From Roseobacter sp. MH60115 (GTDB lineage Bacteria; Pseudomonadota; Alphaproteobacteria; Rhodobacterales; Rhodobacteraceae): 64,000 nucleotides of DNA. The stretch's first letter is position 1, and each line of letters begins with the position of its first letter. Positions 1 to 7,988 of the stretch are shown here, piece after piece. The stretch spans positions 744,001 through 808,000 of the forward strand of contig NZ_JADOBQ010000001.1 in the NCBI RefSeq assembly GCF_015644665.1, in the 5' to 3' direction. The position numbers and the translations under genes are program-made. Below the pieces are notes generated by a model. The model saw only the letters and a list, made by a program, of their open reading frames with translations, had not been told where the DNA came from and made no database searches.

Positions 1-1
1 G

Positions 2-1036
2 GGCACTGCGAACCTCTATGACATGTCGCTGCCGGTGGCGGAAGGCGGTCTGGCGTTCCGCGCGCGCTTTGGCGTGGAGCGGGATGGCGATAACCTGCTG
101 GCCGAAGGGGTCTCCAACCCCGGGGCGGAAATTCAGGACGGATACCCTGAGTTCACCATGCAGATGCTGATCGATCTCGGTTGGGACGGTGATTTGACGG
201 ATGCGGAAAAGCGCGTCATCGGCAAGTCTGTCGGCATGGAATTCGATACCGTGGGCGAAAGCGACGATACCGAAAAGATGGCCGAAGCCGCAAAACCGGC
301 AGATGGGTCCGAAGAGGTGGGAGAGACGTCAATGTCGCCCTTCCCGTCGGACTACAACGAGCGGGTTTCCAAGATCAATTGGAAGACCGATCTGTCAGGC
401 GGCATCCAGCGGGTGGCGATCAAGCACGGCTGCGCGCCCTTCGGCAACGCCAAGGCCCGTGCGGTGGTCTGGACTTTCCCCGATCCGGTGCCGGTGCACC
501 GCGAGCCGCTTTATACCAACCGGCGTGATCTCGTGGCCGACTATCCGACTTATGAGGACAAGAAGTTCTGGCGCCTGCCGACCATGTACAAGTCGATCCA
601 GGAAAAAGACTTCAGCCAGGAGTATCCGATGATCCTGACCTCGGGTCGTCTGGTCGAATATGAGGGCGGTGGTGACGAATCCCGCTCCAACCCCTGGCTG
701 GCGGAACTCCAGCAGGACATGTTTGTCGAGGTGAACCCGCGCGATGCCAACAATCTTGGCCTGCGCGATGGCGAACAGGTCTGGGTCGAAGGCCCCGAAG
801 GCGGCAAGGTCAAGGTCATGGCCATGGTCACCGAACGGGTCGAGGCGGGCGTGGCCTTCATGCCCTTCCACTTCGGCGGGCATCTGGAGGGGGTCGATCT
901 GAGGGATAAATATCCCGAAGGCGCCGATCCATATGTGTTGGGCGAGGCGTCCAACACGGCGCAGACCTATGGCTATGACAGCGTGACCCAGATGCAGGAG
1001 ACGAAATCAACGCTCTGCAAAATCTGGGCAGCGTAA
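2..1036 (+). CDS. fdhA: Formate dehydrogenase alpha subunit, C-terminal part (5' partial)
   Basis: Open from the window edge, so the start and the Fe-S and molybdopterin-binding N-terminal parts lie upstream. The 344 visible residues end in a molybdopterin-dinucleotide binding (MoCo-binding) beta-barrel domain: MILTSGRLVEYE, a stretch of the type FVEVNPRDANNLGLRDGEQVWVEG, and FMPFHFGGHLEG. This is the usual end of membrane-bound formate dehydrogenase catalytic chains. The enzyme oxidises formate to CO2 and passes electrons to the beta subunit. The next genes are an iron-sulfur subunit 15 bases on and a cytochrome b subunit, which fixes the assignment. The Ser/Thr- and acid-rich insert at about residues 80-110 is a loop. 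Other molybdopterin oxidoreductases share the fold, but not this pairing. Confidence 0.9.
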   Translation, partial: GTANLYDMSLPVAEGGLAFRARFGVERDGDNLLAEGVSNPGAEIQDGYPEFTMQMLIDLGWDGDLTDAEKRVIGKSVGMEFDTVGESDDTEKMAEAAKPADGSEEVGETSMSPFPSDYNERVSKINWKTDLSGGIQRVAIKHGCAPFGNAKARAVVWTFPDPVPVHREPLYTNRRDLVADYPTYEDKKFWRLPTMYKSIQEKDFSQEYPMILTSGRLVEYEGGGDESRSNPWLAELQQDMFVEVNPRDANNLGLRDGEQVWVEGPEGGKVKVMAMVTERVEAGVAFMPFHFGGHLEGVDLRDKYPEGADPYVLGEASNTAQTYGYDSVTQMQETKSTLCKIWAA

Positions 1037-1051
1037 GGGAGGACATGAAAA

Positions 1052-1648
1052 ATGGCCGCTAGAGCAAAATTTCTCGTCGACGCTGAACGCTGCATTGAAT
1101 GCAACGCCTGCGTCACCGCCTGTAAGAACGAGCACGAAGTGCCGTGGGGCATAAACCGCCGCAAGGTCGTGACGATCAATGACGGCAAGCCGGGGGAGCG
1201 TTCGATCTCCGTCGCCTGCATGCATTGTTCGGACGCGCCTTGCATGGCCGTCTGCCCGGTGGATTGTTTCTACCAGAACGAAGAAGGCGTCGTCCTGCAC
1301 TCCAAGGATCTCTGCATCGGCTGCGGGTACTGCTTTTACGCATGCCCCTTCGGCGCGCCACAGTTCCCGCAAGCGGGCAACTTCGGCAGCCGCGGCAAGA
1401 TGGACAAATGCACCTTCTGCGCCGGGGGACCGGAGGAGAACAACTCCACCGCCGAATTCGCCAAATACGGGCGCAACCGGATCGCGGAAGGCAAGCTGCC
1501 GATCTGCGCCGAGATGTGTGCCACCAAGGCGCTGCTGGCGGGGGACGGCGACGTCGTCTCCAGCATCTACCGCGAACGCGTCGTGGCCCGTGGTTTCGGC
1601 TCCGGCGCCTGGGGCTGGGGCACAGCCTACGACCAGAAAGGCGGTTGA
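1052..1648 (+). CDS. fdhB: Formate dehydrogenase iron-sulfur (beta) subunit
   Basis: A 198-residue ferredoxin-type protein that carries electrons from the molybdenum subunit to the membrane cytochrome b. Four cysteine clusters are visible in order: CIECNACVTACKN near the N-terminus, CMHCSDAPCMAVCPVDC, CIGCGYCFYACPFGAPQF, and the split pair KCTFC with CAEMCATKA near the C-terminus. This is the four [4Fe-4S] layout of FdnH/FdoH-like subunits. There is no signal peptide, as expected for a subunit exported with its Tat-carrying partner or one that is cytoplasmic. It starts 15 bases after fdhA behind a GGGAGGA ribosome site, so the two are cotranscribed. Confidence 0.92.
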   Translation: MAARAKFLVDAERCIECNACVTACKNEHEVPWGINRRKVVTINDGKPGERSISVACMHCSDAPCMAVCPVDCFYQNEEGVVLHSKDLCIGCGYCFYACPFGAPQFPQAGNFGSRGKMDKCTFCAGGPEENNSTAEFAKYGRNRIAEGKLPICAEMCATKALLAGDGDVVSSIYRERVVARGFGSGAWGWGTAYDQKGG

Positions 1649-1676
1649 CCTTCGCCTCAAGGTTGTGAACTCTTTC

Positions 1677-1700
1677 GGGGCGGCTCTTTGGGGCCGCCCC
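1677..1700 (+). other. GC-rich hairpin between fdhB and fdhC
   Basis: GGGGCGGC and GCCGCCCC form a perfect 8-bp stem around an 8-base loop. No T-run follows (the next bases are GTGTGTCTTG), so it is not a classical terminator. It is more likely an mRNA processing or stability hairpin inside the operon. Confidence 0.55.
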
Positions 1701-1728
1701 GTGTGTCTTGAGAGAACAGGAAAATCCC

Positions 1729-2910
1729 ATGCTCCGATTTTTATGCCTTCTGATTGTCACGCTGGGCCTCGCCATGAGCGTTCAGGCGCAGGAGGCGGCC
1801 CCCGTTGACCGCAGTGCGACAGGCGGGGCGCAGACGCTCGAAGACATTCTCAAGCGTCAGGAAGGGCTCAAGATCGATGACAGCTTTCGCAGCACGTTGA
1901 CGGGTAATCCTGACAACGCCGCCGCCAAGACCGATCAATTAGGCACCCTCGGTGGGGCATCGGACCCGGATCTCTGGCGCGCTTATCGCTACAATTCGGC
2001 AGCCATCACCACGCAGGCGCGCGGACCAGCCGCAGACGTGTTGATCCAGGACGGGGGCATGCGCTGGTTGCTGTTTCGCGAAGGGCCACTGCTGACCTAT
2101 GGCGGCGCACTTCTGGGCGGTATGGTCGTGCTGCTGGCGCTCTTCTACCTGATCCGCGGCCGCATTCGCATTGACGGTGAAAAGACCGGTCGCACCATCC
2201 TGCGGTTCAAAGCCATCGAGCGTTTTGCCCATTGGTTGCTGGCGGGGTCCTTCATTATTCTGGGCATCACGGGGCTCATCACGCTGGCAGGCCGCAAGCT
2301 GCTGATCCCGGCCTTCGGTCCCGAAGCCTTCGCAACGCTGGCGATGGGGTCCAAATGGGTGCACAACAATATCTCATGGGCTTTCATGCTGGCGCTGGTG
2401 CTCGTCTTTGTCTTCTGGGTGGTGCACAACCTGCCGGACCGGACGGACATCAACTGGATCCTGAAAGGCGGCGGCATCTTTGGCGGCGGCCACCCCCCGG
2501 CCAAGAAATTCAACGCAGGTCAAAAACTAATCTTCTGGTCGGTGATCATTCTGGGTGCCTCTATCTCGGCATCGGGACTGTCACTGCTCTTTCCCTTCGA
2601 GATGCCGATGTTCGCCGTGACCTTTGAAAAGCTCAACGCCGTGGGGCTGCCACAACTGCTGGGCTTGGGAGAGCTGAACACCGCGCTCGCCCCGCATGAG
2701 GAAATGCAATACGCCCAGCTCTGGCATGCCATCGTCAGCTTTGTGCTGATGGCGATCATCATCGCGCATATCTACATCGGTTCGGTCGGTATGGAAGGGG
2801 CCTACGCGGCCATGGGCGATGGCGAGGTGGAACTGCAGTGGGCGCGTGAACACCACAGCCTCTGGACCGCCGAGGTCGAGGAGCAGCAATCAAAGGCGGG
2901 CAAGGCATGA
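1729..2910 (+). CDS. fdhC: Formate dehydrogenase cytochrome b556 (gamma) subunit
   Basis: A 393-residue membrane haem protein that takes electrons from FdhB and reduces the quinone pool. I chose the ATG at 1729 over the upstream TTG at 1708 because it begins a clean signal sequence (MLRFLCLLIVTLGLAMSVQA) and has AGGAAAA just upstream. A periplasmic stretch of about 100 residues follows. The cytochrome b domain then has transmembrane segments near residues 122-142, 170-190, 215-240, 270-290 and 335-355. Candidate haem-ligand histidines sit in RFAHWLLAG, KWVHNN, VVHNLPD and ALWHAIV. The long N-terminal extension is typical of the alphaproteobacterial FdnI/FdhC form. A 4-base overlap couples it to a small downstream ORF. 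Confidence 0.9.
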   Translation: MLRFLCLLIVTLGLAMSVQAQEAAPVDRSATGGAQTLEDILKRQEGLKIDDSFRSTLTGNPDNAAAKTDQLGTLGGASDPDLWRAYRYNSAAITTQARGPAADVLIQDGGMRWLLFREGPLLTYGGALLGGMVVLLALFYLIRGRIRIDGEKTGRTILRFKAIERFAHWLLAGSFIILGITGLITLAGRKLLIPAFGPEAFATLAMGSKWVHNNISWAFMLALVLVFVFWVVHNLPDRTDINWILKGGGIFGGGHPPAKKFNAGQKLIFWSVIILGASISASGLSLLFPFEMPMFAVTFEKLNAVGLPQLLGLGELNTALAPHEEMQYAQLWHAIVSFVLMAIIIAHIYIGSVGMEGAYAAMGDGEVELQWAREHHSLWTAEVEEQQSKAGKA

Positions 2911-3035
2911 GAGAGATCATTCTCGCCTTTGTGGCCATGGCCGTCATCGCGGTGGGTGCGAATTTCGCCCTGAATGAAGCCGGATTCTCGGCGGCCGAAC
3001 AAGGCACTGGCCAGGCGGTACGGCTCGGCGATTGA
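2907..3035 (+). CDS. Small 42-residue membrane protein at the end of the fdh operon
   Basis: The ATG overlaps the fdhC stop in the sequence ATGA, so translation is probably coupled. The predicted peptide starts MREIILAFVAMAVIAVGANF, a single hydrophobic helix of about 17 residues. A short polar tail of about 25 residues follows, ending in RLGD. It could be a bitopic accessory subunit of the dehydrogenase or a cleaved leader-type peptide. I recognise no family. The overlap, the sensible codon use and the clean helix argue that it is real; its size leaves doubt. It ends 2 bases from the convergent GntR gene. Confidence 0.55.
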   Translation: MREIILAFVAMAVIAVGANFALNEAGFSAAEQGTGQAVRLGD

Positions 3036-3037
3036 GC

Positions 3038-3694
3038 CTATTGCGCCGCGGTGCGCAGTTCCGTCATCAGATGGCGGAATTTTTCGCCCTGAATGCCCAC
3101 GTGGTCCCGCAGCGCAGTGGCGGCACGGGCGTCATCCCCTGACCGCAGCGCCGCGACAATCTCCTCATGCTCCCCCATCGACTGCGCAAGACGTCCGCGC
3201 AGCCGGAGCTGGAGCCTGCGGAAAGGTTTCAGCCGGCGATGCAGCCGCAGGGCCTGCCCGGCGAGATAGCTGTTGCCGGATTGCGCATAGATCGTGTGAT
3301 GAAACCGCTCGTTCTCGCGGTAATAGGCATCGGTATCCTGTGATGCCATCGCCGCGCGGCAGAGATCATTGGCCTGTTCCAGCTCCGCCAGCGCCTCATC
3401 TGAGATACGGCGCGCGGCCAGACGCCCGCAGACCGCCTCGATCTCGGCCATGGTCTCGAACATCTCCATCAGTTCCACAGGCCCCGGCTGGCGCACAAAG
3501 ACCCCCCGGCGCGGCAGCTGCTCGGCGATGCCGGAGGCCACCAGCCGCTGCAGCGCTTCGCGGATGGGGGTGCGGGAGACGCCGAACTGTTTGGCCAGCC
3601 GAATCTCATCCAACCGGTCGCCGTCATTGAATTGACCGGTGAAGACCAGCTCCTCCAGCGCGTCCGCTATTCTGTCTGCGTGCCTGACATCCAT
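3038..3694 (-). CDS. matR: GntR-family (FCD) regulator of malonate genes, MatR-like
   Basis: 218 residues. An N-terminal winged helix (DGDRLDEIRLAKQFGVSRTPIREALQRLVASG, about residues 23-55) carries the GntR recognition signature. It is followed by an all-helical FCD effector domain with the conserved ENERFHHTIY and GEHEEIVAAL segments, whose histidines usually bind a metal next to a carboxylate ligand. It is divergent from the malonate TRAP and matAB genes, with one palindrome between them. MatR of rhizobia is a GntR protein that controls malonate genes in the same position. The specific name is inference from context; the family is certain. Confidence 0.8.
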   Translation of the reverse strand: MDVRHADRIADALEELVFTGQFNDGDRLDEIRLAKQFGVSRTPIREALQRLVASGIAEQLPRRGVFVRQPGPVELMEMFETMAEIEAVCGRLAARRISDEALAELEQANDLCRAAMASQDTDAYYRENERFHHTIYAQSGNSYLAGQALRLHRRLKPFRRLQLRLRGRLAQSMGEHEEIVAALRSGDDARAATALRDHVGIQGEKFRHLMTELRTAAQ

Positions 3695-3737
3695 ATGCCC
3701 ATTCTAGGCACAAACAGCGTGTGCGACAATCATATTG

Positions 3738-3747
3738 TTGTATACAA
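3738..3747. promoter_or_regulatory. Palindromic GntR-type operator TTGTATACAA
   Basis: A perfect 10-bp palindrome in the 132-bp region between matR and matP. It fits the GTnTAC-centred core of FCD/FadR-type GntR operators. From memory it also resembles the TTGTA/TACA operator reported for rhizobial MatR. It lies 80 bases before the matP start and 44 before the matR start, so it could control both genes. A weak -35-like TTGACT at 3753-3758 follows, but I see no convincing -10. Confidence 0.6.
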
Positions 3748-3826
3748 AAATATTGACTCTGAATGCGAGAGGTTAAATGCTGACATATCGGCCGGAGCTA
3801 TCTCACCGGCATTCTGGGAGGAAAAA

Positions 3827-4813
3827 ATGAGAACATCACTGCTTTCCGCAGCGCTTGCTGCCATTCTCGCCACCGGCGCTGCCACCGCGCAGGCGACCGA
3901 GTTGCGCCTGTCACATCAATGGTCCAACAAGGACGTACGCCACCAGGTGGCACAGATCATCGCGGATGAGGTCGCCGCCGCGGATGTCGATCTGGAGATC
4001 AAGATTTTCGGCTCCAAATCGCTCTTCAAGCCGCGTGAGCAATACAAACCCCTCAGCCGGGGACAGTTGGATATGACCGTGCTGCCCTTGAGCTATGCCG
4101 GTGGCCAGCAACCTGCCTATAACCTGACGCTGATGCCGGGGCTGGTGAAAAACCACGACCACGCGGCCCGTCTGAGCGACAGCCCCTTTATGGAGGCGCT
4201 GGAAGCGAAGATGGCCGATGACGATGTCATGGTGCTGGTGCACGGCTATCTGGCGGGCGGTTTTGTCGGCAAGGACAAATGCATCACCAGCCCCGAAGAC
4301 GTGGTTGGCCAGCAGACACGGGCCGCGGGTAAGGCGTTCGAGCAGATGCTGGCGGGGGCAGGGGCCTCCATCGCCTCCATGGCGTCATCCGAGATCTACA
4401 ACGCCATGCAGACCGGCGTTCTGACGGCTGCGAATACCTCGTCGTCGTCCTTCGTGTCCTACCGGATTTACGAGCAGGTCTCGTGCTATACCCCGGCCTC
4501 GGATGTGGCCTTGTGGTTCATGTATCAGCCGGTGCTCATGAATAAATCCACCTTTGACGGGTTGAGCGACGCCCAGCAGACAGCCCTGCTGGAAGCCTCT
4601 GAAAAGGCCGAAGCCTTCTATCTCGAAGAGGCGAAAAAGCAGGACGCGGCTTCCGTGAAGGTGTTCGAGGACGCCGGTGTCGAGATTGCGCAGATGACGG
4701 CGGAAGATTTCGCCGCCTGGCAGGCGGTTGCACAGGAGACATCGTTCAAGGCCTTCGTCGAAGAGGTGCCGGACGGGCAGGCGCTGCTCGATATGGCGTT
4801 GGCCGTCGAATAA
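3827..4813 (+). CDS. matP: TRAP transporter substrate-binding protein (malonate)
   Basis: A 328-residue DctP-type periplasmic receptor. The frame is open further upstream, but the ATG at 3827 follows GGGAGGAAAAA and begins a Sec signal peptide (MRTSLLSAALAAILATGAAT, cleavage near AQA-TE). Family features include KSLFKPREQYKPLSRGQLDM (nearly the KFG..REALEALRTGAVDM pattern), PAYNLTLMPGLV, and the ligand-arginine region GQQTRAAGKAFEQML. It delivers a dicarboxylate to the MatQM permease. Malonate is inferred because malonyl-CoA synthetase and decarboxylase follow in the same operon. Confidence 0.87.
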   Translation: MRTSLLSAALAAILATGAATAQATELRLSHQWSNKDVRHQVAQIIADEVAAADVDLEIKIFGSKSLFKPREQYKPLSRGQLDMTVLPLSYAGGQQPAYNLTLMPGLVKNHDHAARLSDSPFMEALEAKMADDDVMVLVHGYLAGGFVGKDKCITSPEDVVGQQTRAAGKAFEQMLAGAGASIASMASSEIYNAMQTGVLTAANTSSSSFVSYRIYEQVSCYTPASDVALWFMYQPVLMNKSTFDGLSDAQQTALLEASEKAEAFYLEEAKKQDAASVKVFEDAGVEIAQMTAEDFAAWQAVAQETSFKAFVEEVPDGQALLDMALAVE

Positions 4814-4821
4814 AACACCCC

Positions 4822-4852
4822 GGGCGGCGTGCAATCGCCGCCCCATTTTTTT
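4822..4852 (+). terminator. Rho-independent terminator between matP and matQ
   Basis: GGGCGGCG and CGCCGCCC form a perfect 8-bp stem around TGCAAT, followed by CCA and seven T. It sits inside the operon just after the binding-protein gene. It probably acts as a partial terminator that makes matP mRNA more abundant than matQMAB. Confidence 0.8.
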
Positions 4853-4872
4853 CTGCTCAATCAGGATAGCTC

Positions 4873-5421
4873 ATGGCCGGTCCATCCTCTGCCACCGCCA
4901 CGCAGGTTGGCAATCACCCCTTTCTGCGCGCAGTGGCCGCATTGTCGACAGTCGCCGGGTGGTGCTCTGCCGCGATGATCGTGACCGCTGTGGCGATCAC
5001 CTGCCAGATGATCTTTGTGCGCTTTGTCCTGAATGGCTCCACTGTCTGGCAGACCGAAATGGTCATCTACCTGGTGATCGGTGCCACGCTGGTGGGGCTG
5101 CCCTATGTGCAACGCCTGCGCGGCCATGTGAATGTCGACCTGATCCCGCTTGCCCTGCCGATGCGGGCACGTCGGGCGCTGGCGGTGCTGACCCTGTCGC
5201 TCTCCATTGCGATCATCGGCGTGATGCTGTGGTACGGCTATGATTACTGGCATTTCGCCTGGGATCGGGGGTGGAAATCCGACACCGTCTGGGGCGTGCG
5301 GCTGTGGATTCCCTATCTTGCGCTGCCGGTGGGCTTTGGCCTGTTGATGCTGCAGCTGATCGCGGATCTGGTGGGCGTGCTGACCGGCACCGAAAAACCA
5401 TTCGGGCTGGAGGAGAGCTGA
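4873..5421 (+). CDS. matQ: TRAP transporter small permease subunit (DctQ type)
   Basis: A 182-residue protein with four hydrophobic segments (about residues 25-50, 63-82, 98-120 and 140-168) and the DctQ landmarks FVRFVLNGSTVWQTE and GLPYVQRLRGHVNVDLI. It forms the membrane complex with the large subunit MatM and uses the sodium gradient to take up the ligand brought by MatP. The stop overlaps the matM start (TGATG). Confidence 0.88.
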   Translation: MAGPSSATATQVGNHPFLRAVAALSTVAGWCSAAMIVTAVAITCQMIFVRFVLNGSTVWQTEMVIYLVIGATLVGLPYVQRLRGHVNVDLIPLALPMRARRALAVLTLSLSIAIIGVMLWYGYDYWHFAWDRGWKSDTVWGVRLWIPYLALPVGFGLLMLQLIADLVGVLTGTEKPFGLEES

Positions 5422-6737
5422 TGGATCCGCTTGTCCTCGGTGCGCTGGTCGCCCTCTCTACCATCATCGTGCTCTTTTCCGGCGTGTCGGTCGCCATCGG
5501 TTTGCTGATCGTCTCCGCCGGTTTCCTTATGATCTTCGACGGGCTGCGCAGCCTTGAGCTGATGCCCGAAATCCTCTTTGGCAAGCTCGATAATTTCGCG
5601 CTGCTCTCGATCCCGATGTTCATCATCATGGGCGCATCCATCGCCTCGACGCGGGCCGGGGCGGACCTCTATGAAGCGCTGGAACGCTGGCTGACCCGCG
5701 TGCCCGGCGGGCTGGTGATTTCCAACCTCGGCGCCTGTGCACTTTTTGCCGCCATGTCCGGGTCGAGCCCGGCCACCTGTGCGGCCATCGGCAAGATGGG
5801 CATCCCCGAGATGCGCAAGCGCGGCTATCCCGATGGGGTCGCCGCCGGGTCCATCGCGGCGGGCGGCACGTTGGGCATCCTGATCCCGCCATCGGTCACG
5901 ATGATCGTCTACGGCATCGCGACGGAAACCTCGATTGGCCGTCTGTTTCTCGCCGGCGTCATCCCGGGGCTGCTGCTGGTCGCACTTTTCATGGTCTGGT
6001 CGCTCTACTCCACGTGGAAATCCGGTAACACCACCCTGCTGACGGCGGGCAGCTATTCCTGGCGTGAACGGTTCGAAATCCTGCCCCGGGTGCTGCCCTT
6101 CATCGGCATTATCATCGGTGTGCTCTACGCCATGTACGGCGGCATCGCGACGCCTTCTGAAACCGCCGCCGTCGGCGCGCTCTTGTGCCTGATCATTGCC
6201 ATGGTGATCTATAAACTCTGGAGCCCGAAGGCGCTCTGGCACGTACTGCGCGACAGCACCAAGGAAAGCGTGATGATCCTCTTCATCATCGCCGCCGCCG
6301 GTGTGTTTTCCTACATGCTCTCCAGCCTTTTCATCACGCAATCCATCGCGGAATGGATCGGCACGCTGGAGGTCAACCGCTGGGTGCTGATGGGCACGGT
6401 AAACGTCTTTTTGCTGATCGCGGGGTTCTTTCTGCCCCCCGTGGCGGTGATCCTGATGGCGGCGCCCATTCTGCTACCGATCATCACCACCGCCGGGTTC
6501 GATCCGATCTGGTTTGCCGTGGTGTTGACGATCAACATGGAGATCGGGTTGATCAGCCCGCCCGTGGGCCTCAACCTCTATGTGATCAACGGTATCGCGC
6601 CGGACATTTCGCTCAAAACCATTCTGATGGGGTCGCTGCCCTTTGTGGCCTGCATGGTCATCGCCATCGTTCTGCTGTGCGTCTTCCCCGGCCTTGCGAC
6701 CTGGCTGCCCAATGCCGTGATGGGTCCGACGTTTTGA
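5421..6737 (+). CDS. matM: TRAP transporter large permease subunit (DctM type)
   Basis: 438 residues with about 12 hydrophobic segments. The start at 5421 (MDPLVLGALVALSTIIVLFS) overlaps the matQ stop. The frame is open upstream, but that part reads antisense-like composition. DctM landmarks seen are SIPMFIIMG, MSGSSPATCAAIGKMGIPEM, GTLGILIPPSVTMIVYGI, GIATPSETAAVGAL, and the C-terminal NMEIGLISPPVGLNLYVING. It is the main transport subunit for malonate entry. The stop codon overlaps the TTG start of matA. Confidence 0.9.
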   Translation: MDPLVLGALVALSTIIVLFSGVSVAIGLLIVSAGFLMIFDGLRSLELMPEILFGKLDNFALLSIPMFIIMGASIASTRAGADLYEALERWLTRVPGGLVISNLGACALFAAMSGSSPATCAAIGKMGIPEMRKRGYPDGVAAGSIAAGGTLGILIPPSVTMIVYGIATETSIGRLFLAGVIPGLLLVALFMVWSLYSTWKSGNTTLLTAGSYSWRERFEILPRVLPFIGIIIGVLYAMYGGIATPSETAAVGALLCLIIAMVIYKLWSPKALWHVLRDSTKESVMILFIIAAAGVFSYMLSSLFITQSIAEWIGTLEVNRWVLMGTVNVFLLIAGFFLPPVAVILMAAPILLPIITTAGFDPIWFAVVLTINMEIGLISPPVGLNLYVINGIAPDISLKTILMGSLPFVACMVIAIVLLCVFPGLATWLPNAVMGPTF

Positions 6738-7978
6738 GCTTTTTTGCCGATCTTCTTTCAACGGTGTTCGAGCGGCGGTATCGCAGTGCGCTGGAGCCTG
6801 ACCTCGAAAAACGCAGCATCGAAGAGCTGTGTGGTGACTTGTTGAGCCGTTCCGGGGAGGTGTCCGGTGCCGTGACGGCGGGGCATATCCTCGACCGCTA
6901 TGGCGCGATGGGTCCTTCTGAAAAACTGGGGTTTTTCGGGTTTCTGGCGCAGGATATGGGCATTGATGCGGATGCGGTACGGCGGGCACTGACAGACTTC
7001 GAAACCACGCCCTCCCGGCAAAGCTACCAAGGGTTTGCCTCGGCGGCAGAGCCGAAGCGTCAGGAGTTGGCGCGGCGGCTCAACCAGATACCGGGGGCCA
7101 CCGCGCGGCTGGTGCAGATGCGCGACGACCTTCTGGGTTTTGCCCGCAGCCACCCTGAGCTTGGCCCGGTGGATCACGATTTTCAGCACCTGCTGTCCTC
7201 TTGGTTCAATCGCGGGTTTCTGGTGTTGCGCCCGATTGATTGGGAAAGCCCCGCGGAAGTGCTGGAAAAGATCATCGCCTATGAGGCGGTGCATACCATC
7301 GACAGCTGGGATGATTTGCGCCGCCGGGTGCAGCCCAGCGACCGTCGTTGCTTTGCCTATTTCCACCCGGCGATGCCAAATGAACCGCTGATTTTTGTCG
7401 AGGTTGCGTTGACACGGGGCGTGCCCGGATCGGTGCAGGGGCTCTTGTCGGACAGGCGCAAGGAACTGGCCGCCGAAGACGCGGATACGGCCGTTTTCTA
7501 TTCGATTTCCAACTGCCAGTCCGGGCTGGCGGGCATTTCCTTTGGCAACTCGCTGATCAAACAGGTGGTGGCCGATCTGTCGCGGGACCTACCGGGGTTG
7601 GAGACTTTCGTGACCCTTTCGCCGATCCCGGGGTTGATGCAATGGATTGCGGAGACCGGCCAGCAGATGGGCGAGGCCCCTGAAGATCAACGCCAGCGTG
7701 CCGCGCAGTACCTTCTGGCAGCGAAACGCGATGACGGCAGCCCGCGTGACCCGGTGGCGCGGTTCCATCTGGGCAATGGGGCGTTGATCCACGATGTACA
7801 CGCCGGTGCCGATCTGTCGCCCAACGGGATGGCGCAATCCGCAGGCGTCATGGTGAACTATCTTTACGACCGGGCCCTGATTGCGCAAAACCATGAAGGC
7901 TATGCCGACGGCTATGGCGTTGCCGCGTCTGCGCAGGTACAGGCGCTGGCAGCCGCGTTAAACAAGACAAAGACCTGA
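6734..7978 (+). CDS. matA: Malonyl-CoA decarboxylase
   Basis: 414 residues; decarboxylates malonyl-CoA to acetyl-CoA and CO2. Recognisable family segments are AVHTIDSWDDLRRRV with FAYFHPAMPNEPLIFVEVAL, AVFYSISNCQSGLAGISFGN, LSPIPGL, and the C-terminal GAHDVHAG-like block around NGALIHDVHAGADLSPNG. The fold is an N-terminal helical domain followed by a GNAT-like catalytic domain with the conserved Ser and His in the SxSxC and H regions. No ATG lies near the N-terminus. The TTG at 6734 overlaps the matM stop as TTGA and gives MSFFADLLSTVFERRYR, so translation is probably coupled. Confidence 0.9.
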   Translation: MSFFADLLSTVFERRYRSALEPDLEKRSIEELCGDLLSRSGEVSGAVTAGHILDRYGAMGPSEKLGFFGFLAQDMGIDADAVRRALTDFETTPSRQSYQGFASAAEPKRQELARRLNQIPGATARLVQMRDDLLGFARSHPELGPVDHDFQHLLSSWFNRGFLVLRPIDWESPAEVLEKIIAYEAVHTIDSWDDLRRRVQPSDRRCFAYFHPAMPNEPLIFVEVALTRGVPGSVQGLLSDRRKELAAEDADTAVFYSISNCQSGLAGISFGNSLIKQVVADLSRDLPGLETFVTLSPIPGLMQWIAETGQQMGEAPEDQRQRAAQYLLAAKRDDGSPRDPVARFHLGNGALIHDVHAGADLSPNGMAQSAGVMVNYLYDRALIAQNHEGYADGYGVAASAQVQALAAALNKTKT

Positions 7979-7988
7979 GGGCATCAGA

